The position numbers and the translations under genes are program-made. A stretch of 64,000 bases of DNA from positions 12,877 through 76,876 of the forward strand of contig JBBALJ010000004.1 in assembly GCA_040403075.1 (NCBI GenBank), read 5' to 3'. The first letter of the stretch is position 1. Each line of letters begins with the position of its first letter. The DNA comes from RGVD01 sp040403075 (lineage in GTDB: Bacteria > Bacteroidota > Bacteroidia > UKL13-3). A model generated the notes under the pieces. It did no database searches and was not told where the DNA came from. It worked only from the letters and a program-made list of their open reading frames with translations. This document shows positions 51,584 to 60,077 of the stretch, piece after piece.

Positions 51584-52798
51584 ATGAAAACAATTGACAA
51601 CATAAATTTTGCAGGTAAACGCGCTCTAGTGCGTGTTGATTTTAATGTACCTTTAGACAAGGCTACACTTGCTATTACAGATGATGCTCGTATTAGGGCA
51701 ACAGTGCCAACTATCAAGAAGATTTGGGCTGATGGTGGTTCTTGTGTGTTGATGAGTCATTTGGGTCGCCCATTAAAAAAATTAAAAGAGGATGGAAGTG
51801 TTGACTATGAAAAACACTCATTAAAACACACACTTCAAAAGACATCTGAATTGTTGGGTGTAAGTGTAAAATTTGCTCCAGATTGTATCGGTGCAGAGGC
51901 AGCAGAAATGGCATCAAATCTAAAAGCAGGTGAGGTGTTGTTGCTTGAAAATCTTCGTTTTTATAAAGAAGAAGAAAAGGGTGACGAAGCTTTTGCTGAG
52001 AAATTATCGAAATATGGAGATGTATATGTGAATGATGCATTTGGTACTTGTCATCGTGCACATGCCAGCACTGCTGTAATAGCCAAATTTTTTCCAAACG
52101 CTAAGTGTTTTGGATATGTAATGGCGAATGAAATTGCCAATGCTGAAAAAGTGATGAAAAAAGCTGAACAGCCTTTCACTGCCATCGTGGGTGGGGCAAA
52201 GGTTTCAGACAAGTTGTTGATTCTAGAAAACTTGTTGAACAGTGTAAACAACCTACTTATTGGTGGTGGTATGGCTTATACTTTTTTAAAAGCCATGGGA
52301 TACGAAATAGGTTCATCGCTTTGCGAAGATGATAGACTTGACCTTTGCAAACATTTGATTGAAAAAGCTGATTCAAAAGGTGTGAATTTAATTCTACCTA
52401 TTGACTCTGTGGTGGCAGATAAGTTTGACAATGCAGCCAATACCAAAGTATGTGATAACAAACAAATAGAAACAGGCTGGATGGGCTTGGATATTGGACC
52501 TTTAGCTAGCGATGAATATTGCAAAGTGATTCGTAGTTCAAAAACCATTTTGTGGAACGGACCAATGGGTGTTTTTGAAATGACCAGTTTCGAAAATGGA
52601 ACCAAATCAGTGGCTCAAGCTGTGGCTGATGCTACTGCAAATGGAGCATTCAGCTTAATTGGTGGTGGAGATAGCGCAGCAGCTGTTGCCAAATTTGGCT
52701 TCGAAGAAAAAGTAAGTTATGTAAGCACAGGTGGTGGAGCCTTGTTAGAATATTTTGAAGGCAAAACCTTACCAGGAATTGCAGCCATAAACGATTAA
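51584..52798 (+). CDS. pgk: Phosphoglycerate kinase
   Basis: Glycolytic transfer of phosphate from 1,3-bisphosphoglycerate to ADP. The 404 residues show RVDFNVPLDK (residues 17-26), SHLGRP, FAPDCIG, ENLRFYKEEEKGDE, NDAFGTCHRAHAST, the hinge, and the nucleotide-binding GGGDSAAAVAKFG followed by STGGGALLEYFEGKTLPGI. Slightly longer than E. coli Pgk because of a Bacteroidota insertion in the substrate half. No gapA neighbour. Has its own terminator. Confidence 0.97.
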   Translation: MKTIDNINFAGKRALVRVDFNVPLDKATLAITDDARIRATVPTIKKIWADGGSCVLMSHLGRPLKKLKEDGSVDYEKHSLKHTLQKTSELLGVSVKFAPDCIGAEAAEMASNLKAGEVLLLENLRFYKEEEKGDEAFAEKLSKYGDVYVNDAFGTCHRAHASTAVIAKFFPNAKCFGYVMANEIANAEKVMKKAEQPFTAIVGGAKVSDKLLILENLLNSVNNLLIGGGMAYTFLKAMGYEIGSSLCEDDRLDLCKHLIEKADSKGVNLILPIDSVVADKFDNAANTKVCDNKQIETGWMGLDIGPLASDEYCKVIRSSKTILWNGPMGVFEMTSFENGTKSVAQAVADATANGAFSLIGGGDSAAAVAKFGFEEKVSYVSTGGGALLEYFEGKTLPGIAAIND

Positions 52799-52804
52799 GA
52801 TTTT

Positions 52805-52840
52805 GAAAGAGACGTTTATTAAAATGTCTCTTTCCTTTTG
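52805..52840 (+). terminator. Intrinsic terminator after pgk
   Basis: Nine-base-pair stem (GAAAGAGAC at 52805-52813 with GTCTCTTTC at 52826-52834), 12-nt loop, then CTTTT. Confidence 0.82.
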
Positions 52841-52866
52841 ATATCTTAGTAAACAAAGTATAATCA

Positions 52867-53622
52867 ATGATGCGAATGAAAACAGTTATTACAAAATATT
52901 TGATATTTGGTTTTGCAATAATTCTTTGCTCTTTAGGTTGCAAAAAGAACCAAGGAGGAAACTATTCATTTGATTGTGACAACACCTACAGATCTCATTA
53001 CTTACCTGACACTTTGGCCCTTTGGTATAATCAAATTATGGATTTAAACACCAGTGGTAGGAATTTTGAATCTAAATCAAGTACTGGATTATCTGAAACA
53101 ATTAAAGTTAAAAGGGGTACTCGATGGCATCAAATGAATGAATGTGGTGGTAATTTTTACTTTAATACAAATTTTGATTATGTCTCAAGTTTGTATAGTA
53201 ACTATTTTACAATTTTGGTTTCTTATAAAACGGATTTATACCCTCTTTCATTTTTGTGGAATTTAGATGCGATTAAAGTGGATACAAATAAATTCGAATC
53301 AATTATACATTTGAATATTCCGACAGGGGTTGACTCTAGATTCAATTACTTAGATTTAGTCCAGCAAGTAAGCCCAGATTATTCAATGCAAATGAAAGTT
53401 CGATATTACACACAAGACTATAAAATTATCGACAGTTTGAAATGTGATACATGCATTCAATGGAAAGGGATTATCAAGCAAGGTGATAATACTTACAATA
53501 ATGTATATAGATATCTTAATCCTTTGAATGATGGAATTAGAGAGTTTTTAATAGATAAAAATTATGGAGTTATTCAGTTCACCAATAAAGATAAAACTGT
53601 TTGGACAGTGTCACCTTTTTAG
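52867..53622 (+). CDS. Lipoprotein of unknown function
   Basis: A 251-residue protein with a lipoprotein signal (LIFGFAIILCSLGCKKNQGG, Cys25 lipid site). The mature part is beta-rich with many aromatic residues and two internal cysteine pairs, including LKCDTCIQW. The C-terminus IDKNYGVIQFTNKDKTVWTV closely parallels that of the next gene, so the two are probably paralogues. Its end overlaps the start region of that gene. No function proposed. Confidence 0.6.
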   Translation: MMRMKTVITKYLIFGFAIILCSLGCKKNQGGNYSFDCDNTYRSHYLPDTLALWYNQIMDLNTSGRNFESKSSTGLSETIKVKRGTRWHQMNECGGNFYFNTNFDYVSSLYSNYFTILVSYKTDLYPLSFLWNLDAIKVDTNKFESIIHLNIPTGVDSRFNYLDLVQQVSPDYSMQMKVRYYTQDYKIIDSLKCDTCIQWKGIIKQGDNTYNNVYRYLNPLNDGIREFLIDKNYGVIQFTNKDKTVWTVSPF

Positions 53623-54286
53623 CTTCATGCTGCTTCTATCAAGTTGTTTTGCGGGAGGTTCTGATTGTGATGGAGGTCCTCGTGGTTATTGCAATAATTA
53701 TGTTAACTGTATAGATACCTTTTTGTTAGACTCGTCAATAACCAAGACCTTACCAGATAGTGTTTTTCAAACAATAGAATTTTCAAATAATAACGGCTTT
53801 GTAACCTCATTTATTAAAAGCAATGACATATTATCTTTCACAAAAGAAGATTTGATATATAAATCAGTCCATGTAGAATGTGGTTCCCTTTCTTGTTATG
53901 ATTATTTTAGAAGTCAAAATAGAAAAGTGGGATATAAGGCTGATAATGTTCCTTTTAGTTTTAGTTATCAGTTGGGCAGCATTTCAACTACAGACTCTTA
54001 TAATTACTCAAAAGACTCTCTTTTATCAGGTTATGGCATTGCTTCAATTTTTGTAAATTCAAGTGAATTTCAATTACCTTTTAATAGAAAAAACTATAAA
54101 AATGGGCGTGTTTTAGATTCAATGGAAATTAATATGCATATGTATTACAAGATTCATCACATATTTTTAGATAGCGCTAGCATTGATAGAACCATAATTA
54201 AACCCACTGGAATTTATTATAAAGATGATATTGGCTTAATTGCCTTTTATTTAACAAATGGTGAGACTTGGGGAGTTACCAGATAA
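53564..54286 (+). CDS. Second lipoprotein, probable paralogue of the preceding one
   Basis: A 240-residue protein. The ATG at 53564 lies 59 nt inside the preceding gene but gives a proper lipoprotein signal (KIKLFGQCHLFSFMLLLSSC). The next ATG at 53627 leaves only six residues before the LSSC lipobox, so the upstream start is favoured but not certain. The C-terminus YKDDIGLIAFYLTNGETWGV matches the preceding product in pattern. The sequence CFAGGSDCDGGPRGYCNNYVNC has several cysteines (spread over positions 28-49). Role unknown. Confidence 0.5.
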   Translation: MELFSSPIKIKLFGQCHLFSFMLLLSSCFAGGSDCDGGPRGYCNNYVNCIDTFLLDSSITKTLPDSVFQTIEFSNNNGFVTSFIKSNDILSFTKEDLIYKSVHVECGSLSCYDYFRSQNRKVGYKADNVPFSFSYQLGSISTTDSYNYSKDSLLSGYGIASIFVNSSEFQLPFNRKNYKNGRVLDSMEINMHMYYKIHHIFLDSASIDRTIIKPTGIYYKDDIGLIAFYLTNGETWGVTR

Positions 54287-54332
54287 TAGATTGCCCCACT
54301 AAATTATTTATGAATTTATTGATTTTACAATT

Positions 54333-54980
54333 ATGACCAAGCCCATATTACTAATATTAAGCATTCTACTTTTAACAATTGTTTCTTGTCAAAATAATAC
54401 CCAAACAAATCAAACAATAACTAAAGAGCCATGCACCTTTCAGGTTCAAGACTCTTTATGGACAATTACTGTTAACAATGGCAAGGGATCCGATGCCAAG
54501 TTGAGCGATATTAAATCACCCTCCGAAAAATTGGACTCATACATCGAACTTGTGTGTCAAGTCGACCCCGAGTTGGACTATTCAGTGAAATATGATTCTA
54601 TGTTTGCAAGGCAAATTTGCTCGGATAGTTTAAAAATAGACACAATTGGAAATTGGGAAGATTATGATGTCTACTATATTTCTAATGAGTTTGTAATGCT
54701 AAGATCTGTATTGCTTAAAGATTGTACAGGTAGAATGAGAATACTTTACACAGAATCTGACCATGTTGGTTCACCTTATTCTGGAACAAAAATTTATGAT
54801 GAAAAAAGCGATGAAGCAATGAGTAGTGCGGACCTGCATAAATTATTTACGCCAAGTTTAGTAAGCGAATCAGGGAAAATTAAACTTGTTTTGAAGTATT
54901 TTGTGGGTGGCAACAAAGAGTACATAAACGAATTCATTTGGAAGATTAATCCAAACACCCATATCCCTGAACGAGAGTAG
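54333..54980 (+). CDS. Third lipoprotein of unknown function
   Basis: A 215-residue protein with a lipoprotein signal (ISILLLTIVSCQNNTQ, Cys19). The mature part is a mixed alpha/beta domain with no motif I recognise; it carries several cysteines (CTFQV, LVCQV, QICSDS, DCTGRM). It lies 46 nt after the second lipoprotein gene on the same strand, and 27 nt before the VanZ gene, so all four may be one transcript. No clear similarity to the two preceding lipoproteins beyond the signal. Confidence 0.55.
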   Translation: MTKPILLILSILLLTIVSCQNNTQTNQTITKEPCTFQVQDSLWTITVNNGKGSDAKLSDIKSPSEKLDSYIELVCQVDPELDYSVKYDSMFARQICSDSLKIDTIGNWEDYDVYYISNEFVMLRSVLLKDCTGRMRILYTESDHVGSPYSGTKIYDEKSDEAMSSADLHKLFTPSLVSESGKIKLVLKYFVGGNKEYINEFIWKINPNTHIPERE

Positions 54981-55007
54981 ATTTATTTGTTATTTGCACC
55001 AATTGCC

Positions 55008-55394
55008 ATGAAAAAATTATTTAATACCTACATTTACAGTTTATTATGGGCATTTTTTATTCTTTGCGTTTGTGGAATGAATGGTAGTTATATCCCCGAA
55101 ATTCATTTTACCGACATCATTCAACCAGATTCTTTGGCACATATTACCCTTTTTGGCCTTCAAACGTGGTTTATAGCCACGGATAGCAGGCGCAAAGTAC
55201 CTTCAAACACTCAGTTTCTCAGACTTATATTACCCGCTTTTGTGATAAGTGCCTTGTATGGTGTTATCATCGAGATTTTACAAGCCACTGTATTCATAAA
55301 TCGCAGTTACGATTATATGGATATGGCGGCCAATACATTAGGTTGTGCTTTGGCTTCATTGGCTCTTTTTCTGAAATTCAAGAAAACTCTTTGA
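55008..55394 (+). CDS. VanZ-like family membrane protein
   Basis: A 128-residue protein from the ATG at 55008; a TTG at 54987 would add seven uncharged residues. It has about four membrane helices, the first after a Lys pair (MKKLFNTYIYSLLWAFFIL), and the VanZ features LAHITLFGLQTWF, SALYGVIIEILQATVFINR and YDYMDMAANTLGCALASLA, the last two containing the conserved E and D-N. Family members are linked to glycopeptide resistance in some bacteria, but most, like this one, have no known role. Confidence 0.82.
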   Translation: MKKLFNTYIYSLLWAFFILCVCGMNGSYIPEIHFTDIIQPDSLAHITLFGLQTWFIATDSRRKVPSNTQFLRLILPAFVISALYGVIIEILQATVFINRSYDYMDMAANTLGCALASLALFLKFKKTL

Positions 55395-55438
55395 TTTTTG
55401 GCTATATACTCTGCTAAAAAATAAGCATATTTGCAGCT

Positions 55439-55804
55439 ATGAGTATTCGCCAAGAAAAATTTGCAGGCATCATTCAACAATATCTATCTGATGTGTTTTT
55501 GAAACACAAAGGAGAGTTTAATAATGCATTTATTACCATCAGTAGGGTAGAAGTGTCTCCTGACTTAGGTTATGCAAAGGTGTTTTTAAGTTTCTTGGCC
55601 GAAAAAAACAAGGAGCAGCTCCTTAGCTTGATTAAACTTCAATCAGTGGTTATTAGAAAAGAGTTGGCCACTAAAATAAAAAACCAAGCTCGTATTGTAC
55701 CCGAGCTACAGTTTTTGCTTGATGACAGTCTTGATTATGTTTTTCATATGGAAGAGGTAATGAAACAAGTGAAAGAGCAGGACGAAAAAAAGAAAAACAG
55801 TTAA
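55439..55804 (+). CDS. rbfA: 30S ribosome-binding factor RbfA
   Basis: Assists late 30S maturation and 17S rRNA processing. The 121 residues form a single KH-like domain: RQEKFAGIIQQYLSDVFLKH, ITISRVEVSPDLGYAKVFLSF and KIKNQARIVPELQFLLDDSLD, followed by a charged tail. A CATATTTG, one mismatch from the minus-7 consensus, ends 5 nt before the ATG. It is not next to infB, nusA or truB here. Confidence 0.94.
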   Translation: MSIRQEKFAGIIQQYLSDVFLKHKGEFNNAFITISRVEVSPDLGYAKVFLSFLAEKNKEQLLSLIKLQSVVIRKELATKIKNQARIVPELQFLLDDSLDYVFHMEEVMKQVKEQDEKKKNS

Positions 55805-55841
55805 AATAATATACCCAAATATACATTCACATCGATTAATT

Positions 55842-56645
55842 ATGAATTACGACCCAATAAAAAAAGACTTAGGTAATGTTTTCAATTCGTCAACTGCCAT
55901 GCGCAAATTATTTTACAAGCTGCTTGATTTGCTTTTGCTTCGCACATGGCATGTACACCGCGAAATGAAAGCATGGATGAGAGAGAAGCCGGCAGCAATG
56001 ATATTGGATGCGGGTTCGGGTTTTGGTCAATACAGTTTTTATATGGCAGGTAAAAATAGAAACTATTCTATTGATGCCATTGATGTGAAAGACGACCAAA
56101 TTGCAGATTGCAACCAATTTTTCGCAAAATGTAATTTGAAAAATGCAAAGTTTGCCGTGGGTGATTTAACACAATCCATAGCTGTAAATAAATACGATTT
56201 TGTTTTATGTGTAGATGTGATGGAACATATTTTAGAAGATGTTCAAGTTTTCAAAAATTTTCATCAAGCTATGAAACCTGGGGCTATGCTATTAATATCA
56301 ACACCAAGCGACCAAGGTGGAAGTGATGTGCATGAAGAAACAGGTGAAAGTTTTATTGGCGAGCATGTTCGTGATGGGTATTCAAAAGAGGAGATGGCTG
56401 AAAAATTAAGACAGGCAGGTTTTGATAAAATGGAAATACTTTATAGCTATGGTGGACCGGGCAAAATTGCATGGAAATTAAGTATGAAGTACCCAATGAC
56501 GATGCTTAATGCAAGCAAAGCGTTTTTCATTATTCTGCCTTTTTATTATATTGTTACTTATCCATTCAGCTATCTTTTAAACTGGCTTGATACTTACACC
56601 AAACACAGCACCGGCACAGGCCTGATCGTGAAGGCTTGGAAATAA
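55842..56645 (+). CDS. SAM-dependent methyltransferase (class I)
   Basis: A 267-residue enzyme with motif I ILDAGSGFGQYSFYMA (residues about 50-65), an acidic IDVKDDQI (motif II), and FVLCVDVMEHILEDVQVF (motif III region). The N-terminal 45 residues and a hydrophobic C-terminal segment (AFFIILPFYYIVTYPFSYLL) suggest membrane association, and a small-molecule or lipid/quinone-like acceptor is more plausible than nucleic acid. Target unknown. Starts 37 nt after rbfA. Confidence 0.82.
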   Translation: MNYDPIKKDLGNVFNSSTAMRKLFYKLLDLLLLRTWHVHREMKAWMREKPAAMILDAGSGFGQYSFYMAGKNRNYSIDAIDVKDDQIADCNQFFAKCNLKNAKFAVGDLTQSIAVNKYDFVLCVDVMEHILEDVQVFKNFHQAMKPGAMLLISTPSDQGGSDVHEETGESFIGEHVRDGYSKEEMAEKLRQAGFDKMEILYSYGGPGKIAWKLSMKYPMTMLNASKAFFIILPFYYIVTYPFSYLLNWLDTYTKHSTGTGLIVKAWK

Positions 56646-56683
56646 TTGGTAACTAAATTATCAATTTAATTTATATTTGTTTT

Positions 56684-56977
56684 ATGAGTTTCGATAAGCA
56701 CAAATTAGAATTAATAAAGACATACTTTAAGACACGGCCAGTTTTAAAGGCATATCTATTTGGTTCTTATGTAAGAGATGAAGAAGATAGTCAAAGCGAT
56801 ATTGATATTTTAGTTGATTTGGATTATTCTCAGAAAATAGGATTGGGCTTTGTTCAAATGCAGTTAGACCTTGAAAAACTATTGAACACCAAAGTAGATT
56901 TGGTATCTTCAAATGGCCTATCCAAATATATTAAACCCATAGTTGATCGTGAAAAACAATTGATATATGCGAGGTAA
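56684..56977 (+). CDS. mntA: Minimal nucleotidyltransferase antitoxin (MNT/MntA)
   Basis: A 97-residue nucleotidyltransferase with the pattern G27-S28-X10-D39-X-D41 (GSYVRDEEDSQSDIDILVD) and a third Asp in KVDLVS. In characterised HEPN/MNT pairs the MNT protein AMPylates a tyrosine of the HEPN toxin and silences it. It overlaps the next gene by 11 nt and sits in the same operon, as expected for this family. The 97-residue size is normal. Confidence 0.87.
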   Translation: MSFDKHKLELIKTYFKTRPVLKAYLFGSYVRDEEDSQSDIDILVDLDYSQKIGLGFVQMQLDLEKLLNTKVDLVSSNGLSKYIKPIVDREKQLIYAR

Positions 56978-57320
56978 GTTAGGAGATAGTATCCGTTTAC
57001 AGCATATCTTGGAAGCCATACATGAAATAGAAACCTATTTGGTATCATCAGATTTTACTGAGTTTATGAGCAACTCAATGATGCGGTTTGCTTGCATAAA
57101 ACAAATGGAGATAATTGGAGAGGCAAGTAATCACATTTCAGAAGAAATTAAAAGCAAATTTACTGATATAGAATGGGCTCAGATTGTAGGAATGAGAAAT
57201 GTTTTTGTTCATGAATATTTTGGTGTTGACACTAATTTGGTCTGGGAAATAATTAAGAATGATATTCCTGATTTAAAAGAAAAAATTTCTATGGTTTTTA
57301 GTTCCTTAGAAACAAAATAG
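56967..57320 (+). CDS. hepT: HEPN toxin of the HepT/DUF86 family
   Basis: A 117-residue helical toxin with the HEPN RNase motif R77-X4-H82-X-Y84 (in GMRNVFVHEYFG), which cleaves RNA in studied members; the tyrosine is the AMPylation site. A second typical segment is IKQMEIIGEASNHISEEIK. The start overlaps mntA by 11 nt. All motif residues are intact, so it should be active unless blocked by its partner. Followed after 13 nt by the FtsX-like gene. Confidence 0.88.
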   Translation: MRGKLGDSIRLQHILEAIHEIETYLVSSDFTEFMSNSMMRFACIKQMEIIGEASNHISEEIKSKFTDIEWAQIVGMRNVFVHEYFGVDTNLVWEIIKNDIPDLKEKISMVFSSLETK

Positions 57321-57333
57321 CTATTTACAGACT

Positions 57334-58557
57334 ATGAGCCTCCCACTTAAAATTGCTTTTCGTTATTTTTTTTCGCGCAGGCGAGAAGGTTCTTTCAATA
57401 TTATTACACTTATCTCTGGAATATCCCTTTTGGGCTATGTGGTTGGTGCAGCCGCATTGATTATTGTATTGTCTGTTTTTAATGGTTTTGAAAACCTATT
57501 CTCAACTCTTTATAGTCAGTTTGATGCGGATATTCAAATTACATCAACTGTAGGAAAGAGTTTTCCTACATCTCAATTAAATATTGCCCAAATAAAAAAT
57601 ATAGATGGGGTTCTACATGTAAATTATGTGATTGAAGAGAATGTGCTTGCAAGGTACAATGGCAAGCAAGTGTTGGCAACTGTAAAAGGTGTTGATGAGC
57701 CTTACCTTAATGCAGTAAATTTGGATACCAACCTTATTTCAGGAGCATTATTATTGCAAGAAGGGGATACGAATTTTGCATTAATAGGGCAAGGATTGGC
57801 TTACCAGCTGGGTGTTCAGCCCGATGACCAATTCAATTTTCTTACCATTTATGTGCCCGCAAAAGGTGAAATCGATTTGCTAAATGCGGATAATGCATTT
57901 AAAAGAAATCCTATTTTTCCAATTGGTGTTTTGAGTATACAAGAAGAAGTTGATAATAAATACATCATTGTACCACTTCGTTTTATTGAGCCTCTTCTTG
58001 AAAAGAAAAATCAAGTTTCAGCTATTGAAATAAGATTGAGAAATGATGCCTCAATGGATAAGATTAGGTCGCAAATTGAAGAAATGGCAGGTGGTACATT
58101 TGCGGTTAAAAATAGATTTCAACAACGTGATTCATTTTATAAAGTAATGAAGTCTGAAAAGTTCATCAGTTTTATGATTTTACTTTTTATTATGATGGTG
58201 GCAGCATTCAATACGGTTGGCTCATTATATATGTTAGTTATTGAAAAGAAAAAAGACTTGAAAATATTTGCCAGTATGGGCTTAACAGCCAATCAAGCTA
58301 GAAAAATATTTATGTTTGAAGGGATAATTCTCGCCATTTTTGGTGGACTTGTTGGTCTCATACTTGGAGGAGTTATTTGTTGGCTTCAACAAGAATACAG
58401 CATTATCAGTTTTTCATCGAGTGAGGGTTTTATTATAGATTCATATCCAGTAAGAATAAAAGCAGCAGACTTTATGTATGTGTTTATTACCATTGTTGGA
58501 CTTGGATGTATTACCTCTTTATATCCGGCATACAAAGCCAAACAAATGATTCAATAA
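57334..58557 (+). CDS. LolC/E-like FtsX-family ABC permease
   Basis: A 407-residue inner-membrane protein of the lipoprotein-releasing transporter family. It begins SLPLKIAFRYFFSRRREGSFNIITLISGISLLG, here split between residues 2-14 and 16-30, with the first membrane helix, then a large periplasmic domain (about 45-265) and three C-terminal helices, including SFMILLFIMMVAAFNTVGSL, as typical LolC/E. It probably extracts lipoproteins for outer-membrane transfer together with an ATPase that is not in the window. Ends directly before the next start. Confidence 0.82.
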   Translation: MSLPLKIAFRYFFSRRREGSFNIITLISGISLLGYVVGAAALIIVLSVFNGFENLFSTLYSQFDADIQITSTVGKSFPTSQLNIAQIKNIDGVLHVNYVIEENVLARYNGKQVLATVKGVDEPYLNAVNLDTNLISGALLLQEGDTNFALIGQGLAYQLGVQPDDQFNFLTIYVPAKGEIDLLNADNAFKRNPIFPIGVLSIQEEVDNKYIIVPLRFIEPLLEKKNQVSAIEIRLRNDASMDKIRSQIEEMAGGTFAVKNRFQQRDSFYKVMKSEKFISFMILLFIMMVAAFNTVGSLYMLVIEKKKDLKIFASMGLTANQARKIFMFEGIILAIFGGLVGLILGGVICWLQQEYSIISFSSSEGFIIDSYPVRIKAADFMYVFITIVGLGCITSLYPAYKAKQMIQ

Positions 58558-59502
58558 ATGAGAAAGAAATTTGCAATTGCCATTCATGGTGGAGCTGGAA
58601 CCATATTGCGCAGCCTAATGACTGCCGAAAAAGAAGCTGCCTATACAAAAGGATTATCAGATGCCATTAGAGCTGGAAATTCTATTTTAGAAAGTGGTGG
58701 GTCAAGTTTAGATGCCGTTGAAACTGCAGTTAAATCTATGGAAGATTTTCCTTTGTTTAATGCGGGACTAGGAGCAGTTTTTACCAACAAAGGAACCCAT
58801 GAAATGGATGCCTCCATCATGGATGGTAATACGCTTGAAGCAGGTGCAGTAAGTGGAATTAGTTTGGCAAAAAACCCAGTAAGTTTAGCTAGAGCTGTTA
58901 AGGAAAAATCAGGTCATGTTTTTTTATGTGGCAGTGAAGCTGAAGCATTTGGTAAAACTGTTGGCATAGCTTTTCAAGACGAATCTTATTTTTATACTGA
59001 AGAACGATACAAACAATGGCAAGCTATAAAAGATAGCGATACCTATCAACTAGACCATAGTGATAAAACGGAAACTGGAGAACGTAAGTTTGGAACAGTT
59101 GGTGCAGTAGCATTAGATATACATGGAAATATTGCTGCTGCTACTTCTACGGGAGGCATGACCAATAAGAGGTTTGGACGAATTGGAGATTCACCCATAA
59201 TAGGGGCGGGAACCTATGCGAATAATAGAACATGTGCCATTAGTTGTACTGGGCATGGAGAGTTTTTTATAAGGGCTGTGGTAGCCTATGATATCAGTTG
59301 TTTAATGGAATACAAGGGTTATTCACTTAAACAAGCATGTGATTATGTAGTAAAAGACAAGTTGGTGAAATTTGGTGGAGAAGGTGGACTTGTAGCTATT
59401 GATGCAATGGGTAACATTGAACTACCATTTAACTCTGAGGGTATGTATCGTGCTTGGAGTGTTGAGGGTGAAGCTTTAAATGTTAAGATATACGAAGACT
59501 AA
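58558..59502 (+). CDS. Isoaspartyl peptidase/L-asparaginase (Ntn hydrolase)
   Basis: A 314-residue self-cleaving hydrolase that removes beta-aspartyl residues and can hydrolyse asparagine. It begins FAIAIHGGAGTILR and contains EASIMDG-like NEMDASIMDG (as HEMDASIMDGNT), the autoproteolysis and nucleophile site GTVGAVALD with the Thr after KFG, and STGGMTNKRFGRIGDSPIIGAG. No signal peptide. Its ATG abuts the previous stop codon with no gap (TAA-ATG), indicating an operon. Its end overlaps the convergent pabA by 4 nt. Confidence 0.92.
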   Translation: MRKKFAIAIHGGAGTILRSLMTAEKEAAYTKGLSDAIRAGNSILESGGSSLDAVETAVKSMEDFPLFNAGLGAVFTNKGTHEMDASIMDGNTLEAGAVSGISLAKNPVSLARAVKEKSGHVFLCGSEAEAFGKTVGIAFQDESYFYTEERYKQWQAIKDSDTYQLDHSDKTETGERKFGTVGAVALDIHGNIAAATSTGGMTNKRFGRIGDSPIIGAGTYANNRTCAISCTGHGEFFIRAVVAYDISCLMEYKGYSLKQACDYVVKDKLVKFGGEGGLVAIDAMGNIELPFNSEGMYRAWSVEGEALNVKIYED

Positions 59503-60077
59503 TGAATTGACGCATTAGAGGCTATTGCCACAAAGTTTTTTATAATGGTAATTCCAAATTCAGTTTGGCAACTTTCAGGGTGAAATTGAATGCCGAATAG
59601 GGGTAACTCTTTATGTTCTATTCCCATTATTTCATTATCACAAACACAATTTACAATTAGACAATCAGGTAAATCTTCTGCTATCAATGAATGGTAACGG
59701 GTGGCGAAAAATGCTGTGGGTATATTTTCAAAAAGATTCACTTGACTGTGCTGCATTTTATCAACCTTGCCATGTCTTGGAAGTTTTGCCTTGTTGATTT
59801 TAGCTCCAAAATATTGTGCAATTGCCTGATGTCCCAAACATACACCAAGAATGGGCTTTGTTTTATGGTATTGGTGTATTAAATCTATACTAATACCTGC
59901 AAAATTTGGTGATAATGGCCCAGGAGAAATAACAATGGCATCAAAATGTATTTTAGCTAATTCATCCAAAGTAATTTCATCATTTCTATAAACAAGACAA
60001 TCTACACCACATTGCTCAATATAATCTTTGAGCATGTAAGTGAAACTATCAAAATTGTCTATAAGAAGAATGGTCAT
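59499..60077 (-). CDS. Glutamine amidotransferase of anthranilate/aminodeoxychorismate synthase (TrpG/PabA)
   Basis: A 192-residue glutaminase subunit that supplies ammonia for p-aminobenzoate or tryptophan synthesis. The triad is visible: Cys in GVCLGHQAI, His and Glu in GIQFHPESCQTEFG. It starts TILLIDNFDSFTYMLKDY, as family members do. The adjacent gene is a glycosyltransferase, not a synthase subunit, so it may serve both pathways or only PabB. Its start overlaps the upstream gene by 4 nt. Confidence 0.88.
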   Translation of the reverse strand: MTILLIDNFDSFTYMLKDYIEQCGVDCLVYRNDEITLDELAKIHFDAIVISPGPLSPNFAGISIDLIHQYHKTKPILGVCLGHQAIAQYFGAKINKAKLPRHGKVDKMQHSQVNLFENIPTAFFATRYHSLIAEDLPDCLIVNCVCDNEIMGIEHKELPLFGIQFHPESCQTEFGITIIKNFVAIASNASIH

